Positions 26,181 to 36,582 of a stretch of 64,000 nucleotides of DNA are shown in pieces; position 1 is the first letter of the stretch, and every line of letters begins with the position of its first letter. Under the pieces are notes generated by a model. It made no database searches. It was not told the origin of the DNA and worked only from the letters and a program-made list of their open reading frames with translations. Location of the stretch: positions 446,896-510,895 of the forward strand of contig NMRA01000083.1 in the NCBI GenBank assembly GCA_002633005.1, read 5' to 3'. Source of the stretch: Phoronis australis (taxonomy: Eukaryota; Phoronida; Phoronidae). The position numbers were made by a program, and so were the translations under genes.

Positions 26181-28685
26181 CATAAGGCTCTATTTTTAAA
26201 TGCAAGTCAGACATGCATACTACAATAAGATTTGGACAAAATTCCACAGGAGGGTTGTCCCAGTTCATATAAGTTCAGATAAGACAGACTTCGCATAGTC
26301 AGAAAACACCAACGAAAAGAGTTGAAGTATGCCTACAATTGCACCGCAAACAGTATGTTTCTAAGTCAAGGGTGTTCATTAGTAACACAAAAATGGTCAC
26401 AACATGGCGCAGAATGCACCTAACTTGTCTGAAAATTGAAAGGCATCGTCACCTCCTTAATAGAAAACTAGTTGCCACATTTCATGAAAATCCATCTAGG
26501 AGTAAAATCACATAGGCAAACATAAAATAGTCCGACCCATTCCACTAGGAGGCAGAGCAGTAACTGGATCCGTCCATTTGTTGCCAACTTAATGGAAGCA
26601 ATACATAGTCAAGTTTCACAAAGGTCCTATACGGGGTTAGCGACACTACAAAAAATGCCACTATAGGAGGCACTTCAGCAGCTGGACCCAAGCGAAAATC
26701 AATGTCAATGAGAACACGCATGGGAATTAATTTAAGGCAAATCTTTTTGTCTCAAATTGAGAAATTGTAGTGATTAAAAGGTTTAGAGTTACAATGCCAA
26801 CATACTGGTTAGACTTCACCCCGCATAACCTGCACACCACAGCGAGCATTAACTGGTCTGATGTAATATTTACTACCTGCATTCTATTCCCCCCTCTCTC
26901 AATATACAGGTATTATTAAAGTCCTTAAATGAATCTTCCTCACCAGTCAATTTAGGGAACAGTTGCCATGCCTGGTGCACAGTTTACAACGAATCAATTT
27001 GCAATCACTCATAAACTGCCTGATATGTCAGTATAATGTACTTAAACCGAATAGCTTTTTCAATGTGTTTCTTGATTTTTGCTTTGGTCACAACTTCATC
27101 AAACAAGCAGGCAAAATTTCACACATTTACATTAAAACAGTACATCATAAGAGCCATTCTCTTACTATCATTCAGACCCTATAACGATATATTCAGTTGT
27201 ATAAAAACAATGAAATACACAGGTATTCTTTAAAAAAACAGAAAATGCAAAAATGAAAACACTCTAGACTGACTTAATGAAATTGCATGAAAAATGATGA
27301 TGATGAAGGTGATGATCATGACAAAAATGACCAAAGAATACCACAGTATGGTAAGTGGTAAACCAACAAAACTGCAGCGAAAAACAGTCAATAAAAGAAC
27401 AGTCATCAATAACCCTCAATTTACTCAACAATGGTAAATTGCAGAGAAAAGCACAAACTTAATAAAAACAGTCGTAGCTCTTGAAGATTTCTAATCACAA
27501 AATAAGTTTCAGAAAGATTTTTGATTGTTACCAACCAAATACAACAGGCCTTGAGCTATTGATGAGACACATATGTGTAGATTTCACATTCATTGGACAA
27601 GAAATACAACCTATAACGTAGAACAAGTAATAAAAAACAAACACGCAAATTATATTTAGCACTTAAATGATGACCAAGTTATGCATGATCAAATGAAAAT
27701 TCTTCTCCGCTTTCTGCTCGAAATCTATTCAGGTGACAGAGAGTGGGTTTACTCATTAGCACTACTGAATATCAAAACCTATGTTGCGCTTAAGTGGTGA
27801 CACCTTGTGAATGAAGGTAAGACCAACAGGTCTCACTGCAAGGGTGAGCCATGAAGCCCATATCCAAGCTGTGTTTAGTTATCCCATATGATGTATACAT
27901 CAACTACACTTTACACATGGCAATTGGCAATAATCCAGTTGTAATAAATTCTCTGTTTCATGAGTGACTCATGACAAACATAAAATTATCGCTTGTCCTT
28001 TGATATCAGGGTCAGAATTAGTTATGATTCCCAGATGTGGGAATCTGTCTTGTTTAGATATGGTAGTTTCCTTAAATTCAAAACAACTGCTAAAATCCTC
28101 GTTTTCATTTTTTTCAAAAGCTCATTGCATTTGGTTAAAATGCATGAAATATCTAAAGCTATCTTTGAAAATGCAAAGACCATCTTTAGTGTTTGAGGCT
28201 ACACAAAAAAGTGCCGTGAAGTGGTGGGATCCATTTTACATTATGACATTACCACTGCTGAGCTCACGCTCATTTCGTACTGGTACAATATTTGTCAGTT
28301 GCTGTCTGACATTATCATGTAATTATTATATAAATACAAGCTTGTACAAGGGATTTCCCAAGCAAACCATATTTTGGAAGAAACTGAACTGCTATTAGGT
28401 ACCCACAGCCATCAAACGTTGGCATGATGTGATCCAATATTCAAATTTCACTGCATTCTGTAGGATGACTCTGATAAGAGGTGGTGCAAACAATTCAAGA
28501 AAGAGAGCCCTGCACACTGCAACTGCATACTGTCTTTTTGTTGAGATGTGACCCAATCTCTAAGTTGACCAACACAATGGAGCTATACCTGACTTGTGTG
28601 CACAGCCACTTGTAAAATGACCATCTAAATTCCCTTCCCCCCAGAAGAATGCAATGAAATTTCAATCAGGGAGGGAGGGCGTTAT
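26181..28685. other. No supported gene
   Basis: A 144-codon open stretch at 27964-28398 (plus) overlaps a second open frame and has no recognisable domain or supporting splice sites. The remainder is AT-rich with dense stops. Confidence 0.45.
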
Positions 28686-28705
28686 GTTCTAACATAGCAT
28701 TTTTA

Positions 28706-28800
28706 CTTGGCAGAATTCTTCCGCCAAGTATGTTGGTCTGACAGCAAGTTTTTTACTTGGCGAAATAAATTTCGCCAAGTATGTTGCTCTTCCACTAAGT
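28706..28800. repeat. Paired ACTTGGCGAAAT palindromes
   Basis: ACTTGGCGAAAT at 28756-28767 and its exact reverse complement at 28770-28781 are separated by two bases: a perfect 26-bp near-palindrome. Just upstream (28706-28730) is a second palindrome with the same outer arms around GAATTC. Remnants of the same arm (TTCGCCAAGTGTCGCTC) recur at 29871, 30019 and 31101, before each later unit of the array. These look like ends of a short inverted-repeat element. Confidence 0.75.
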
Positions 28801-29690
28801 TTTTTTTTTTTGTTTGTTCGCACGATACAGGTCGTAATTTTCGGACTTCTACGTTCGTCATGTGAATGTTATTATTACTTCTTTTGTTCATCCTCGCCAC
28901 CATCGTCTTCATATTCGTCATCTTCGTCATCATCTTTATCGTCATCTTTTTTTGTTTGTTCGCACGATACAGGTCGCAATTTTCGTCCGATCATCACGAA
29001 ATTTATACATAACACGTAGTTCAAAATCGGATCCAAGAAGGCGGCTGTGGCAGCCATTTAGTTTTCATTTAAAGGTTCAAATGCTTCTGGAGGCTACAAT
29101 TTTTTACGTAAAAGGCTAAGAATCGGCACAGTAAATGGACCGGAAGTTTGATATAAGTATTCCGGAAATTGTTTACTTCCGGTTAAAGATGGCGGAAATA
29201 TCGGCGATCACGCATGCACACCTCGATTTTGGCCTAAAAACATTTTCTCCTGTAGAGGGCGCATTATAAGACCAATTCCTTCGAATTTTTACAGGTATTA
29301 GTTTCTTATGACATGCTATTATACAAAGCCAAAAAACAGGAAGTTGCTTTCAAGATGGCAGATCTGGCGCATGTTGGCCCATTTTCAGTTGTAATGGAGT
29401 GCGATTTTAAACGTGAAGAGAAAAAGACGTGATTTTTTGCATGTGGATTCTTTGAAGTATATTCTTTCAAATGGCCAGTAACAATTTTTTCTCAGACTTA
29501 CCGTTTTTGAGTTATTCGACTTTGAATTTCTTAAAAAAAAAGGAAAATTTCATTTTTTTCAAAAAATTTACGGAATTAGGGGATACCATCAGTTTAGACA
29601 GAACTTTGAACGGGCTTTCCGAAAATGTTTTCCATTTTTCGCTAGGACGTCTACTTTTTGAGTTATTTGAGATTTTCCAATAACGCTGTT
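28801..29690 (+). repeat. 1.1-kb array, unit 1, with ETS/YY1/CTCF-like sites
   Basis: First unit of a three-unit tandem array with a period of about 1.1 kb. Order: T-run and GTTCGCACGATACAGGTCG, a CGTCAT trinucleotide stretch (28868-28950), a repeat of the T-run/GTTCGCACG block, then ETS-type CCGGAAGT (29140) and ACTTCCGG (29175), YY1-type AAGATGGCGG (29186), a degenerate NRF1-type core (29212), and a CTCF-like CCTGTAGAGGGCGC (29249-29262). It ends with TTACCGTTTTTGAGTTATT and a diverged tail. Function is inferred from motif likeness only. It is diverged from units 2 and 3. Confidence 0.8.
28868..28950 (+). repeat. Imperfect CGTCAT/CATCGT trinucleotide repeat
   Basis: A stretch built of CAT and CGT triplets. 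A near-identical block with the same flank (ATGTTATTATTACTTCTTTT) lies at 29937-30017, and a diverged one at 31020-31095. On the minus strand it reads as Asp/Glu-rich peptide, which is a by-product of the triplets, not evidence of a gene. Confidence 0.8.
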
Positions 29691-30047
29691 CCTTTGTTGA
29701 GTGCTCTTGCTGCGTTGATGTTGGTTTATCTTCTATTGAACTAGACTGTAGCCTATTTCTTATTGATTTATGACATCTAAGTTCATCATATGAATGTTGT
29801 GATGTTGTTCATCATCGCCACCACCATCATCATATTCGTCATCATCTCCGTCGTTGTCTTTTCCGTTAATTTCGCCAAGTGTCGCTCAAGACTGTAGCCT
29901 TTTTCTTACCGATTTCGGACTTCTACGTTCGTCATGTGTATGTTATTATTACTTCTTTTGTTCATCCTCGCCACCATCGTCGTCATATTCGTCATCTTCG
30001 TCATCCTTTTGGTTAATTTCGCCAAGTTTCGCTCCTCGGAGCGCTTT

Positions 30048-30835
30048 CATTTTTTTTTGTTCGCTCTCTACAGGTCGCAATTTTCGTCTGATTTTCACGA
30101 AATTTGAACACAACTTGTAGATCGGAAAGTTCTGGAACGCTATTGTTTTTGGTCATGATCGGATACAAAATGGCCGACATGGCGGCAATTTTGTATCCGA
30201 TTTCACAGTCAAATACTCGTAGAGGCCGCATTTTTTGACGTACATGGCTGAAAATCGGTACGATTATACTACAACACATGTGCTACAAGTGTGCATAAAT
30301 TCGTTGACTTCCGGTCAAAGATGGCGGAAATATTGGACATGGCGCATGCGCACCCAGAAATATGGCCAAAAACGTTTTCTCCTGTAGAGGGCGCATTTGC
30401 ACACCAATCACTTTCAAACTGGTATCGTGTTTGTTGAGGTTAATAAGCTTTTATTAAAAATTATTGAACCGGAAGTCACTTTCAAGATGGCGGCTGTGGC
30501 GCATGTTCACACGGTTTCAATCGTTCTGGTGTCGCATTTTTAACGGGAAGAGCAAACGACGTGAATTTTTGCATGTGGATTTCTTGAAGTAGGGCCTTTC
30601 AAAAAGTCTGCAAGAGCGTATTTCTCAGACTTACCGTTTTCGAGTTATTTGACTTTGAATTTCAAAAAAAATGGCAAATTTTCAATTTTTAAGAAAATTT
30701 TTTGGATTTTTGCCAAACTACCACATTAGATAGAGTTTTGAACGAACTTTCAGAAGATATTTTCCATTTTGCGCTACGACATCTACTTTTTGAATTATTC
30801 GAGATTTTCGGATACCGTTGTTCCTTCGGTCACCT
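30048..30835 (+). repeat. 1.1-kb array, unit 2, with ETS/YY1/NRF1/CTCF-like sites
   Basis: Second unit. It has GTTCGCTCTCTACAGGTCG, a 14-bp perfect hairpin (30158-30171 with 30188-30201, ATCGGATACAAAAT), ACTTCCGG (30307), AAGATGGCGG (30318), a full NRF1-type GCGCATGCGC (30342-30351), CCTGTAGAGGGCGC (30381-30394), AACCGGAAGT (30467) and a perfect YY1-type AAGATGGCGGC (30484-30494). Spacing and order match unit 3 closely. CpG is much more frequent than in the surrounding DNA. Confidence 0.85.
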
Positions 30836-31129
30836 ATGCAAGCACGTAGCTGGCTGGCTTTCAGTTCACTTTGTTTTGGTTATGCCTAGTTGACCTAGAC
30901 TGACCCAGCCAGCACTATCCTACTGTAAAGCATGGCTCGTCCATCATGTTGCGCCATCTATTGTTCTTTATTGTAGTTGATTGTATGCTCTCTATTTGAT
31001 TTCTTCGCTAGTCACATGAATGTTATCGTTTTATTCATAATTGCTGCCTTGATCGTCATGATTGTCGTCGTCCCCCTCATCGTCGTCTTTTCGATTAATT
31101 CCGCCAAGTGTCGCTCCTCCAAGCGTTCT

Positions 31130-31675
31130 CATTTTTTTGTTTGTTCGCACTCTACAGGTCGCAATTTTCATCCGATTTTCACGAAATTTGCACACGACGT
31201 GTAGATCGAAAAGTCCTGGAAGGCTATGAATGTTTTTGGTCATGATCGGATACAAAATGGCGGATGTGGTGGCCATTTTGTATCAGATTTCACAGTCAAA
31301 TGCTGGTAGAGGCCGCATTTTTCGACGTACATGGCTGAAAATCGGTACGATTATACTAGAACGCAAGTGCTACAAGTTTGCTGAAAATCGTTGACTTCCG
31401 GTCAAAGATGGCGGAAATATTGGAAGTGGCGCATGCGCAACCCGAAATATGGCCAAAAAACGTTTTCTCCTGTAGAGGGCGCATTTGCGAACCAATCACT
31501 TTCAAACTGGTCACGTGTTTGTTGAGTTTAATAAGCTTTTATAAAACTTTATTGAACCGGAAGTCACTTTCAAGATGGCGGCTGTGGCGCATGTTCACAG
31601 TTTCAATCGTTCTGCTGTCGCGTTTTTAACGGAAAGAGCAAATGACGTGAATCTTTCCATGTGGATTCCTTGTTT
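31130..31675 (+). repeat. 1.1-kb array, unit 3 (shorter)
   Basis: Third unit, same order: GTTCGCACTCTACAGGTCG, the ATCGGATACAAAATGG hairpin (31244-31259 with 31273-31288, one mismatch), ACTTCCGG (31394), AAGATGGCGG (31405), GCGCATGCGC (31429-31438), CCTGTAGAGGGCGC (31469-31482), AACCGGAAGT (31555), AAGATGGCGGC (31572-31582). It stops before the TTACCGTTTTTGAG tail present in units 1 and 2. Confidence 0.85.
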
Positions 31676-31762
31676 GGTTGATTGCTCCCAGTGGACCACG
31701 GGTCAGCAAACCTCGATTATATCTATCAATGGAATTTCCCGATCCTGATGTCGATGTTTTAG

Positions 31763-31915
31763 GCGCCCACAGGTTCTCGGTGCTGAAGTCACCGTGAAAA
31801 AACACCGTACATTGAGCACCCAGGTTCTCGGTGCTGAAGTCACCGTGACAAAACACCGTACATTGAGCGCCCAGGTTCTTCAGGTGCTGAAGTCACTGTG
31901 ACAAAACACCGTACC
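31763..31915 (-). repeat. 51-bp tandem repeat, 3 copies
   Basis: AGGTTCTCGGTGCTGAAGTC starts at 31771, 31822 and 31873 (last copy with two added bases). The 51-bp period is a multiple of three. On the minus strand, copies 1 and 2 share one frame with the 17-residue unit HGDFSTENL followed by a Cys/aromatic tail; the added bases break the frame in the third. It could be a relic of a coding repeat, or chance. Confidence 0.85.
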
Positions 31916-33687
31916 GTTCCTTTTCCTGTTTTCTAAATGTAATCTAATTCCTCGGATTATTAATCTCTGAAATTCCGCTCTTGACATCTTGACATGACCT
32001 CAAAGCCGAGATGATATCCCACAATGCAAAGTCAAGTAAACGCATTTTTCACTGGTCAGTTTCTCAAAGTCAACAGTAAATGACCATTATCACGAAAGGG
32101 AAATCTTGCCTGCAAATAGCATTACACTGGTAGTCATGAGACTTCAAAATTGGTCAGACCTTGCGAAATTCCTAACAGTTAATTGGCAGTTCTGTCTAAG
32201 ATAACCAGAAAATGATGCTAAAAACAGAGGATTTCCGTTAATGTCATGTAAGGCCTTGTTGACAAGTCTCTACGTTTAGTCAAATAACAAAAAAAAATAT
32301 TTAACTCGGCAAAACTACATATTTTCTGAAAGCAGAAATTGAATTTGATGTTTCCTTTATACCAATCTGCCACTAATAGGCTCAGGTGACCACGCTTTTC
32401 AGAAAAACCTCAACAAAAAGGTAACATTCATGGCAAAGAACAAGATCAATTACAACACCAAATTTCTCATGATACAAATATTTAAGATAAAACCTCAAAA
32501 AAAAACTGTTGCCATTTTCTAAACTATTGTTTCGTTCTCATTTTTTTCTGATACTACCTCGTGCAAAAAAGGAAATTTTTGCTAATCTTAAGATTACTTG
32601 AGAGAACTCCAGAATTCCACGTCTTTCTGATAGGAGAGGTGACACACGACACCTCAACCAAACAACCAACCAAAATAAGGTAAACTCATAAATAACGTGT
32701 TGTCAGTCTCGGAACATGAACTAGTTGATCCCATTTCACAGCTAACACTGTACATAAAAAACTTACATATAACTGTGTGTGTTTCAGAATAGGTGTGTTC
32801 AAATGTTCAATGTGTACAGCCTCTCATGACATGCAAAGTAAACTTCTCTAAATGTCAAAACCGTGAAAACTGAACGTGGAGAAAATGATAAAAGTGATTC
32901 TTAGATATGAGTCATGTTGTAAGTATTGGGCAATCAAAAGTGGCCAAGACATTTATTGATCGTAAGAAATTAAAAAATTCTCCAATTGATCATTCAAATA
33001 TATGATGCAGTGAAGTCTGTGGTGAATGATTACAGTGGAAGTAGGAAATTGAAACTTCATGCCATATGTCTGCGTGTTTTTTTACTCAAGAAAAATATTA
33101 CTGGTGCCTTAACAATACTTTTAGAGAAGACCAGGGTCTGAATTCTAAATGAAGTTCATTGCACAAGCTTGCATTTTTATATTTAGCGTTGTACACAAGA
33201 ACATAAAAAATTTGACAAACATAATATATCGAATGAGCTTGACTGAGGTTGCAATAACCGAATGCGGGTGTAACGGATTATAATAGCTGAACATTGCTGC
33301 TATATGGGTGCCCTGATGCTCAGGTTACATGGGTGTTGAGCAGCCCACCTGCATGTCTGGGCCTCAGTGGTGTTGGAAGCCTGCCAGTTAACACTGTTGC
33401 TGGGGTTTGTGCCACACCACATGACTTGCGCAATATGCTGGTGAATATCGATAGCGCGAATCACATATTTTGTACAGAAAATGACATCTTTCAGAGGAAT
33501 TCATACAGCAGAAAGCAAGCACAACTTGAAGTGCAGCCCTGTAACTGACCATGATTTTTAAAGTAAGAACCAGTTTCTTAAAGTGTCTGTAAACCCGCTC
33601 TTGCCATCACAAAAAAATGATTTAGACTGCTTACCATTATGGAATTGGTCTCAATTTGTTCCTTAGTCAAATTCCAGGTGATTAATT
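31916..33687. other. No gene seen
   Basis: AT-rich with dense stops. The 84-codon plus stretch at 33294-33548 has no recognisable domain. Confidence 0.45.
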
Positions 33688-33823
33688 GGGCCTGTTTCCT
33701 GAAAAGGCTATAGCCAAAAGTCGATTTTTTGTCTTTTGGCTATGCATTTCTGGTTTTTTGGCTCAGAGTTCTAGACAAATTTTCAGACTTTCAATTTGAG
33801 CTTGTTTTTTTGTGAAACGGGCC
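33688..33823. mobile_element. Small TIR element (GGGCCTGTTTC ends)
   Basis: Left end GGGCCTGTTTCCTGA pairs with right end TGTGAAACGGGCC. Inside, TAGCCAAAAG (33711-33720) pairs with CTTTTGGCTA (33733-33742). Length about 136 bp. A second GGTCTGTTTCATGAAA end starts at about 33942. Short non-autonomous DNA transposon is the best guess. No clear target-site duplication. Confidence 0.55.
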
Positions 33824-34841
33824 AAGCCATCTGCAGATTGTTTTTTTAGCCAAAACTCACTGATAAGACTATAGAATTTTTGAGAAACGGTCACTATGGA
33901 TTTGAAATAAGTGAGAATTTTGATATTGCATGTAACTCGGGGTCTGTTTCATGAAAATTGACTTCGGACTTAAGGCAGAAATTTGGTCTTACGTTCAGCA
34001 CAATTACGGAATAAAGGTTTAGCTAAATAATTATGAGTGCGTCCCAGTGTAGAAACAATATATAAAAGTTATCTCGGTAATTGGCAGTTACGTATTCTCA
34101 GACTTTGCTAAAAAAATTTTTCATGAAAGAGAGCCAGGCAGGTTCTACAGTCTACAAGTTGGCTGGTCACGGCTTACTATTTTATGCCAAGAGCATGCTC
34201 TCATGGAATTACAAAGGGCCACGCCAGTTCTTCAATCTTAGAAATCACTCTTCCCATCTGAGTAAGGAACAAGTTGACACCAATTTTATAGTGGAAAGTG
34301 GTCTATTGATAACATTTTTGTGTCTTGAAAAAGACGTGAGTTCATAGCAGCTTTAAATTACGATTTAAATATGATAGAAATTAGGAAGCCTGGTAATCGG
34401 TCTCACTTTCAGGAGTTCAGCAGATCATATAGAACTGAGCACTTAGGCTAGCTAGGCCAACACAGTCCTAATGCTTACCAGTAGAATGAGTGTCAGGTGA
34501 TGTAGAGAGTCAATAACCATAGTGCTACCAAGCTTGCTAGACATTAACTCATAAACACTGCACTTTACAAAGAATCTGACACATAAAGGGAATATGCATA
34601 TGCACATACTTGCATAACGCTAAAAGACCATAATGCAATCTTAGAGGCTTCCATGAGGCCCTGCATCAGTTCCATGTCCCAACTGTCAACACTGAATGCT
34701 CATTGGTTAAGAATTCAATGTCCATGCATGTAGTTATAACAGCTCCTGGACTTTTATGAGGCTGAGGCTATGGATACCAGTGAAAGCACTGCATGTAGCT
34801 AAACAAAAAGTACACACAGTGCAGTCCATTTTACGGATCGT
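33824..34841. other. No gene seen
   Basis: AT-rich. The 88-codon stretch at 34081-34347 is unrecognised and starts without ATG. Confidence 0.45.
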
Positions 34842-34997
34842 TCTAAAACCCCCTCGACCCCACACCCCTTGACCCACGAGCCCCTCGACCCACGATACGT
34901 GGCAATAGAGGTATTTTTGCGCTTTTTACATAATATTTCATAATCTTGTTACTAAGCTGAGTGACTTTCCTCGAAGACTTAATTGCCGTCATGTGGT

Positions 34998-35250
34998 TGA
35001 ACAGAGATGTTAATGATTATTGGCCTCGTAGATTTTTGCGAAAACAAAACCAAAAGAAAAGCACATTCATGCAAAAAAATCAAATATTTTTATGAAAAAG
35101 CTCCCAACAACTGTTGACGTGTTGTCTAAGATAAAATCCGTGTAATTCTTAGTTGAACGTTAGGCATTTCACCATCAGATGATTCATGCTTCATTGTTAC
35201 TGATTTTGTCTCTAATTCAGTGTTAGGTTAGGGACTGTTGTTAAAGATGT
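34998..35250 (+). repeat. Dispersed repeat family C, copy 2
   Basis: Partner of 5691-5925, same orientation, sharing GCGAAAACAAAACCAAAA and TCATGCTTCATTGTTACT. It lies inside the segment bounded by inverted minisatellites. Confidence 0.6.
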
Positions 35251-35495
35251 TTAATGTATTTTACCTCTTTTGAAAAATAATCTTGCATAGGAGGCACACC
35301 ATAGTGGGTTGGGGACTATATAGCCCACTTATTTCAGTGCTGCACAGCCCATTTCTGTCGAATTTTGAGTTTTGTTGCATGAGACACTGTTACAGCAGAC
35401 AACCACATTAGTGTACTCTCTGACTCCGCACAGCAGGTGTCGTGCAGAAAGAGCACGTGGCAGCTCGCGTGCCAACTTCCCCAGCCACTGGCCTA

Positions 35496-35638
35496 CCGTT
35501 CAGTAACACTATCTCTAAAAAGCAAGACTTCGCGACTGGGATTACGTGAGATTGCCGTGTATTTTAAATGAGATCACGTGACTTTGACTAGATTTTAGCT
35601 AGGTCCTAGTGTAAGTCCTGGCGTTACTGAACGCACGG
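35496..35638. mobile_element. Hairpin MITE, copy 1
   Basis: Starts CCGTTCAGTAACAC and ends TACTGAACGCACGG; inside, CTAAAAAGCAAGACT and GATTTTAGCTAGGTCCTAG are conserved with the copies at 58463-58623 and 60652-60815. Terminal GTTCAGTAAC pairs with the end TACTGAAC, so each copy can fold. Length 143 bp here, 161 and 164 bp in the others. The surroundings of the 35-kb and 58-kb copies differ, so it has been mobile or was copied. Confidence 0.75.
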
Positions 35639-35952
35639 CAGCTGTAGTCACGCTCTGATCCGCCAAACTGAAAAATAGTTTGTGATTCCTGTCCATCGTC
35701 GGTATTCCTGTCCTGCTATATGTGATGAAAGGAGCATCAGCCTGTTTTTGGTGCTTCCGTTTCTTTCAGAAAAGGTGCGTTATTCCTGCTGCTTCGATTA
35801 TGCCTTAATTGTTTATGGTGCATTTGAAACATGTGGCTGTCTGCTGATAGTTGTGCCAGTTTGTATAAAGCTGTACAGACCCAGCGAAGCCGAAGGTGAG
35901 TCGATAACCTGACAGAGCTGAACCTGGCTTTGTCGTCCTTGGGTAATGTAAG

Positions 35953-36118
35953 TGGTGGGTGGAGGAAGTCGTGGGTGGAGAGGGTTGTGGGTCGAGGGGG
36001 TCGTGGGTCGAGGGGGTCGTGAGTCGAGGGGGTCGTGGGTCGAGGGAGTTGTGGGTCGAGGGGGATGGGTTGAGGGGGTTGAGGAGTGTGGGGTTGAGGT
36101 GGTCGAGGGATTTTTAGC
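35953..36118 (+). repeat. 16-bp G-rich minisatellite, about 7 copies
   Basis: Unit GTCGTGGGTCGAGGGG, most regular at 35995-36066, degenerate at the edges. Short G runs in every unit could support G-quadruplex folding on this strand. The inverse array at 34842-34896 is shorter and more degenerate. Confidence 0.9.
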
Positions 36119-36149
36119 ACTGAATCCCACTTTTACTGCTGTGGTCTAT

Positions 36150-36255
36150 AAAAACTGAAAAGTTGAGAGTTTTTGAAGGACAAAAACAGGCACTTAATTA
36201 GAACAGAATCATAAAAGAAACTCATGAATTGCAACCGCTGCTCCTTTGTTGACCC
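36150..36255 (+). repeat. Dispersed repeat family J, copy 2
   Basis: Inverse partner of 14012-14115: TTTGAAGGACAAAAA then TGCTCCTTTGTTGA. It adjoins the right minisatellite. Confidence 0.5.
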
Positions 36256-36465
36256 CACTAGAATGCTTGCAAAGAATTCCGAGGGTTTTGAACAAGGGAG
36301 CCCCTAATGTCAGCGACTTTGTGCCAGATACTGTTCTCACTGATTTGAATACTGGCGTACATTAAAATAGTGCGAATTGAAAACAAGTGTCTTGATTCAT
36401 TAGGACACTCAGACTTCCCCTGCATGCAATGTGTGGGGATGTGAAATTGGCTCCTTTCAGCCGCA

Positions 36466-36582
36466 GGATTGTACCTTTTGATGTTTCAAGGTTAGGGTTA
36501 GGGAAAGGTGAGGATTAGGGTTAGGGTTGGGGTTAAGCAATTGAGACTTCAGAACACATGCATTTCCTATACGGTACAATCC
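36466..36582. repeat. Interstitial telomere-like patch within a 10-bp inverted repeat
   Basis: GGTTAGGGTTAGGG at about 36490 and ATTAGGGTTAGGGTTGGGG at about 36514 are TTAGGG-type repeats, the usual animal telomere unit. The patch is bounded by GGATTGTACC (36466-36475) and its exact reverse complement (36573-36582). Short TTAGGG runs inside chromosomes are common and arise from repair or insertion; the flanking inverted repeat suggests it may travel as part of an element. Confidence 0.7.

Larger units (their letters stand above)
34842..36118. mobile_element. 1.28-kb segment bounded by inverted GTCGAGGGG minisatellites
   Basis: Left end (34842-34896) is CTAAAACCCCCTCGACC followed by CCTTGACCCACGAG- and CCTCGACCCACGA-type words. 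Right end (35953-36118) is the inverse: a 16-bp GTCGTGGGTCGAGGGG array of about 7 copies ending in GTCGAGGGATTTTTAG. CTAAAA(N)CCC is common to both extremes read inward. This resembles foldback-type elements, whose long inverted ends are made of tandem subrepeats. The interior holds family C copy 2 (34998-35250) and a hairpin MITE (35496-35638). No coding region is evident. The ends may instead be unrelated minisatellites of like composition. Confidence 0.45.

Noticed and set aside
27964-28398. 144-codon open stretch, plus strand
   Set aside because: Overlaps another open frame, low-complexity Ser/Leu/Lys composition, no family likeness.
28875-29057. Asp/Glu-rich minus-strand peptide, looks like an acidic protein tail
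   Set aside because: It is the translation of the CGTCAT trinucleotide repeat.
35737-36130. Pro/Thr-rich minus frames of 105-127 codons
   Set aside because: They translate the 16-bp minisatellite in two frames; repeats with few stop words stay open by chance.
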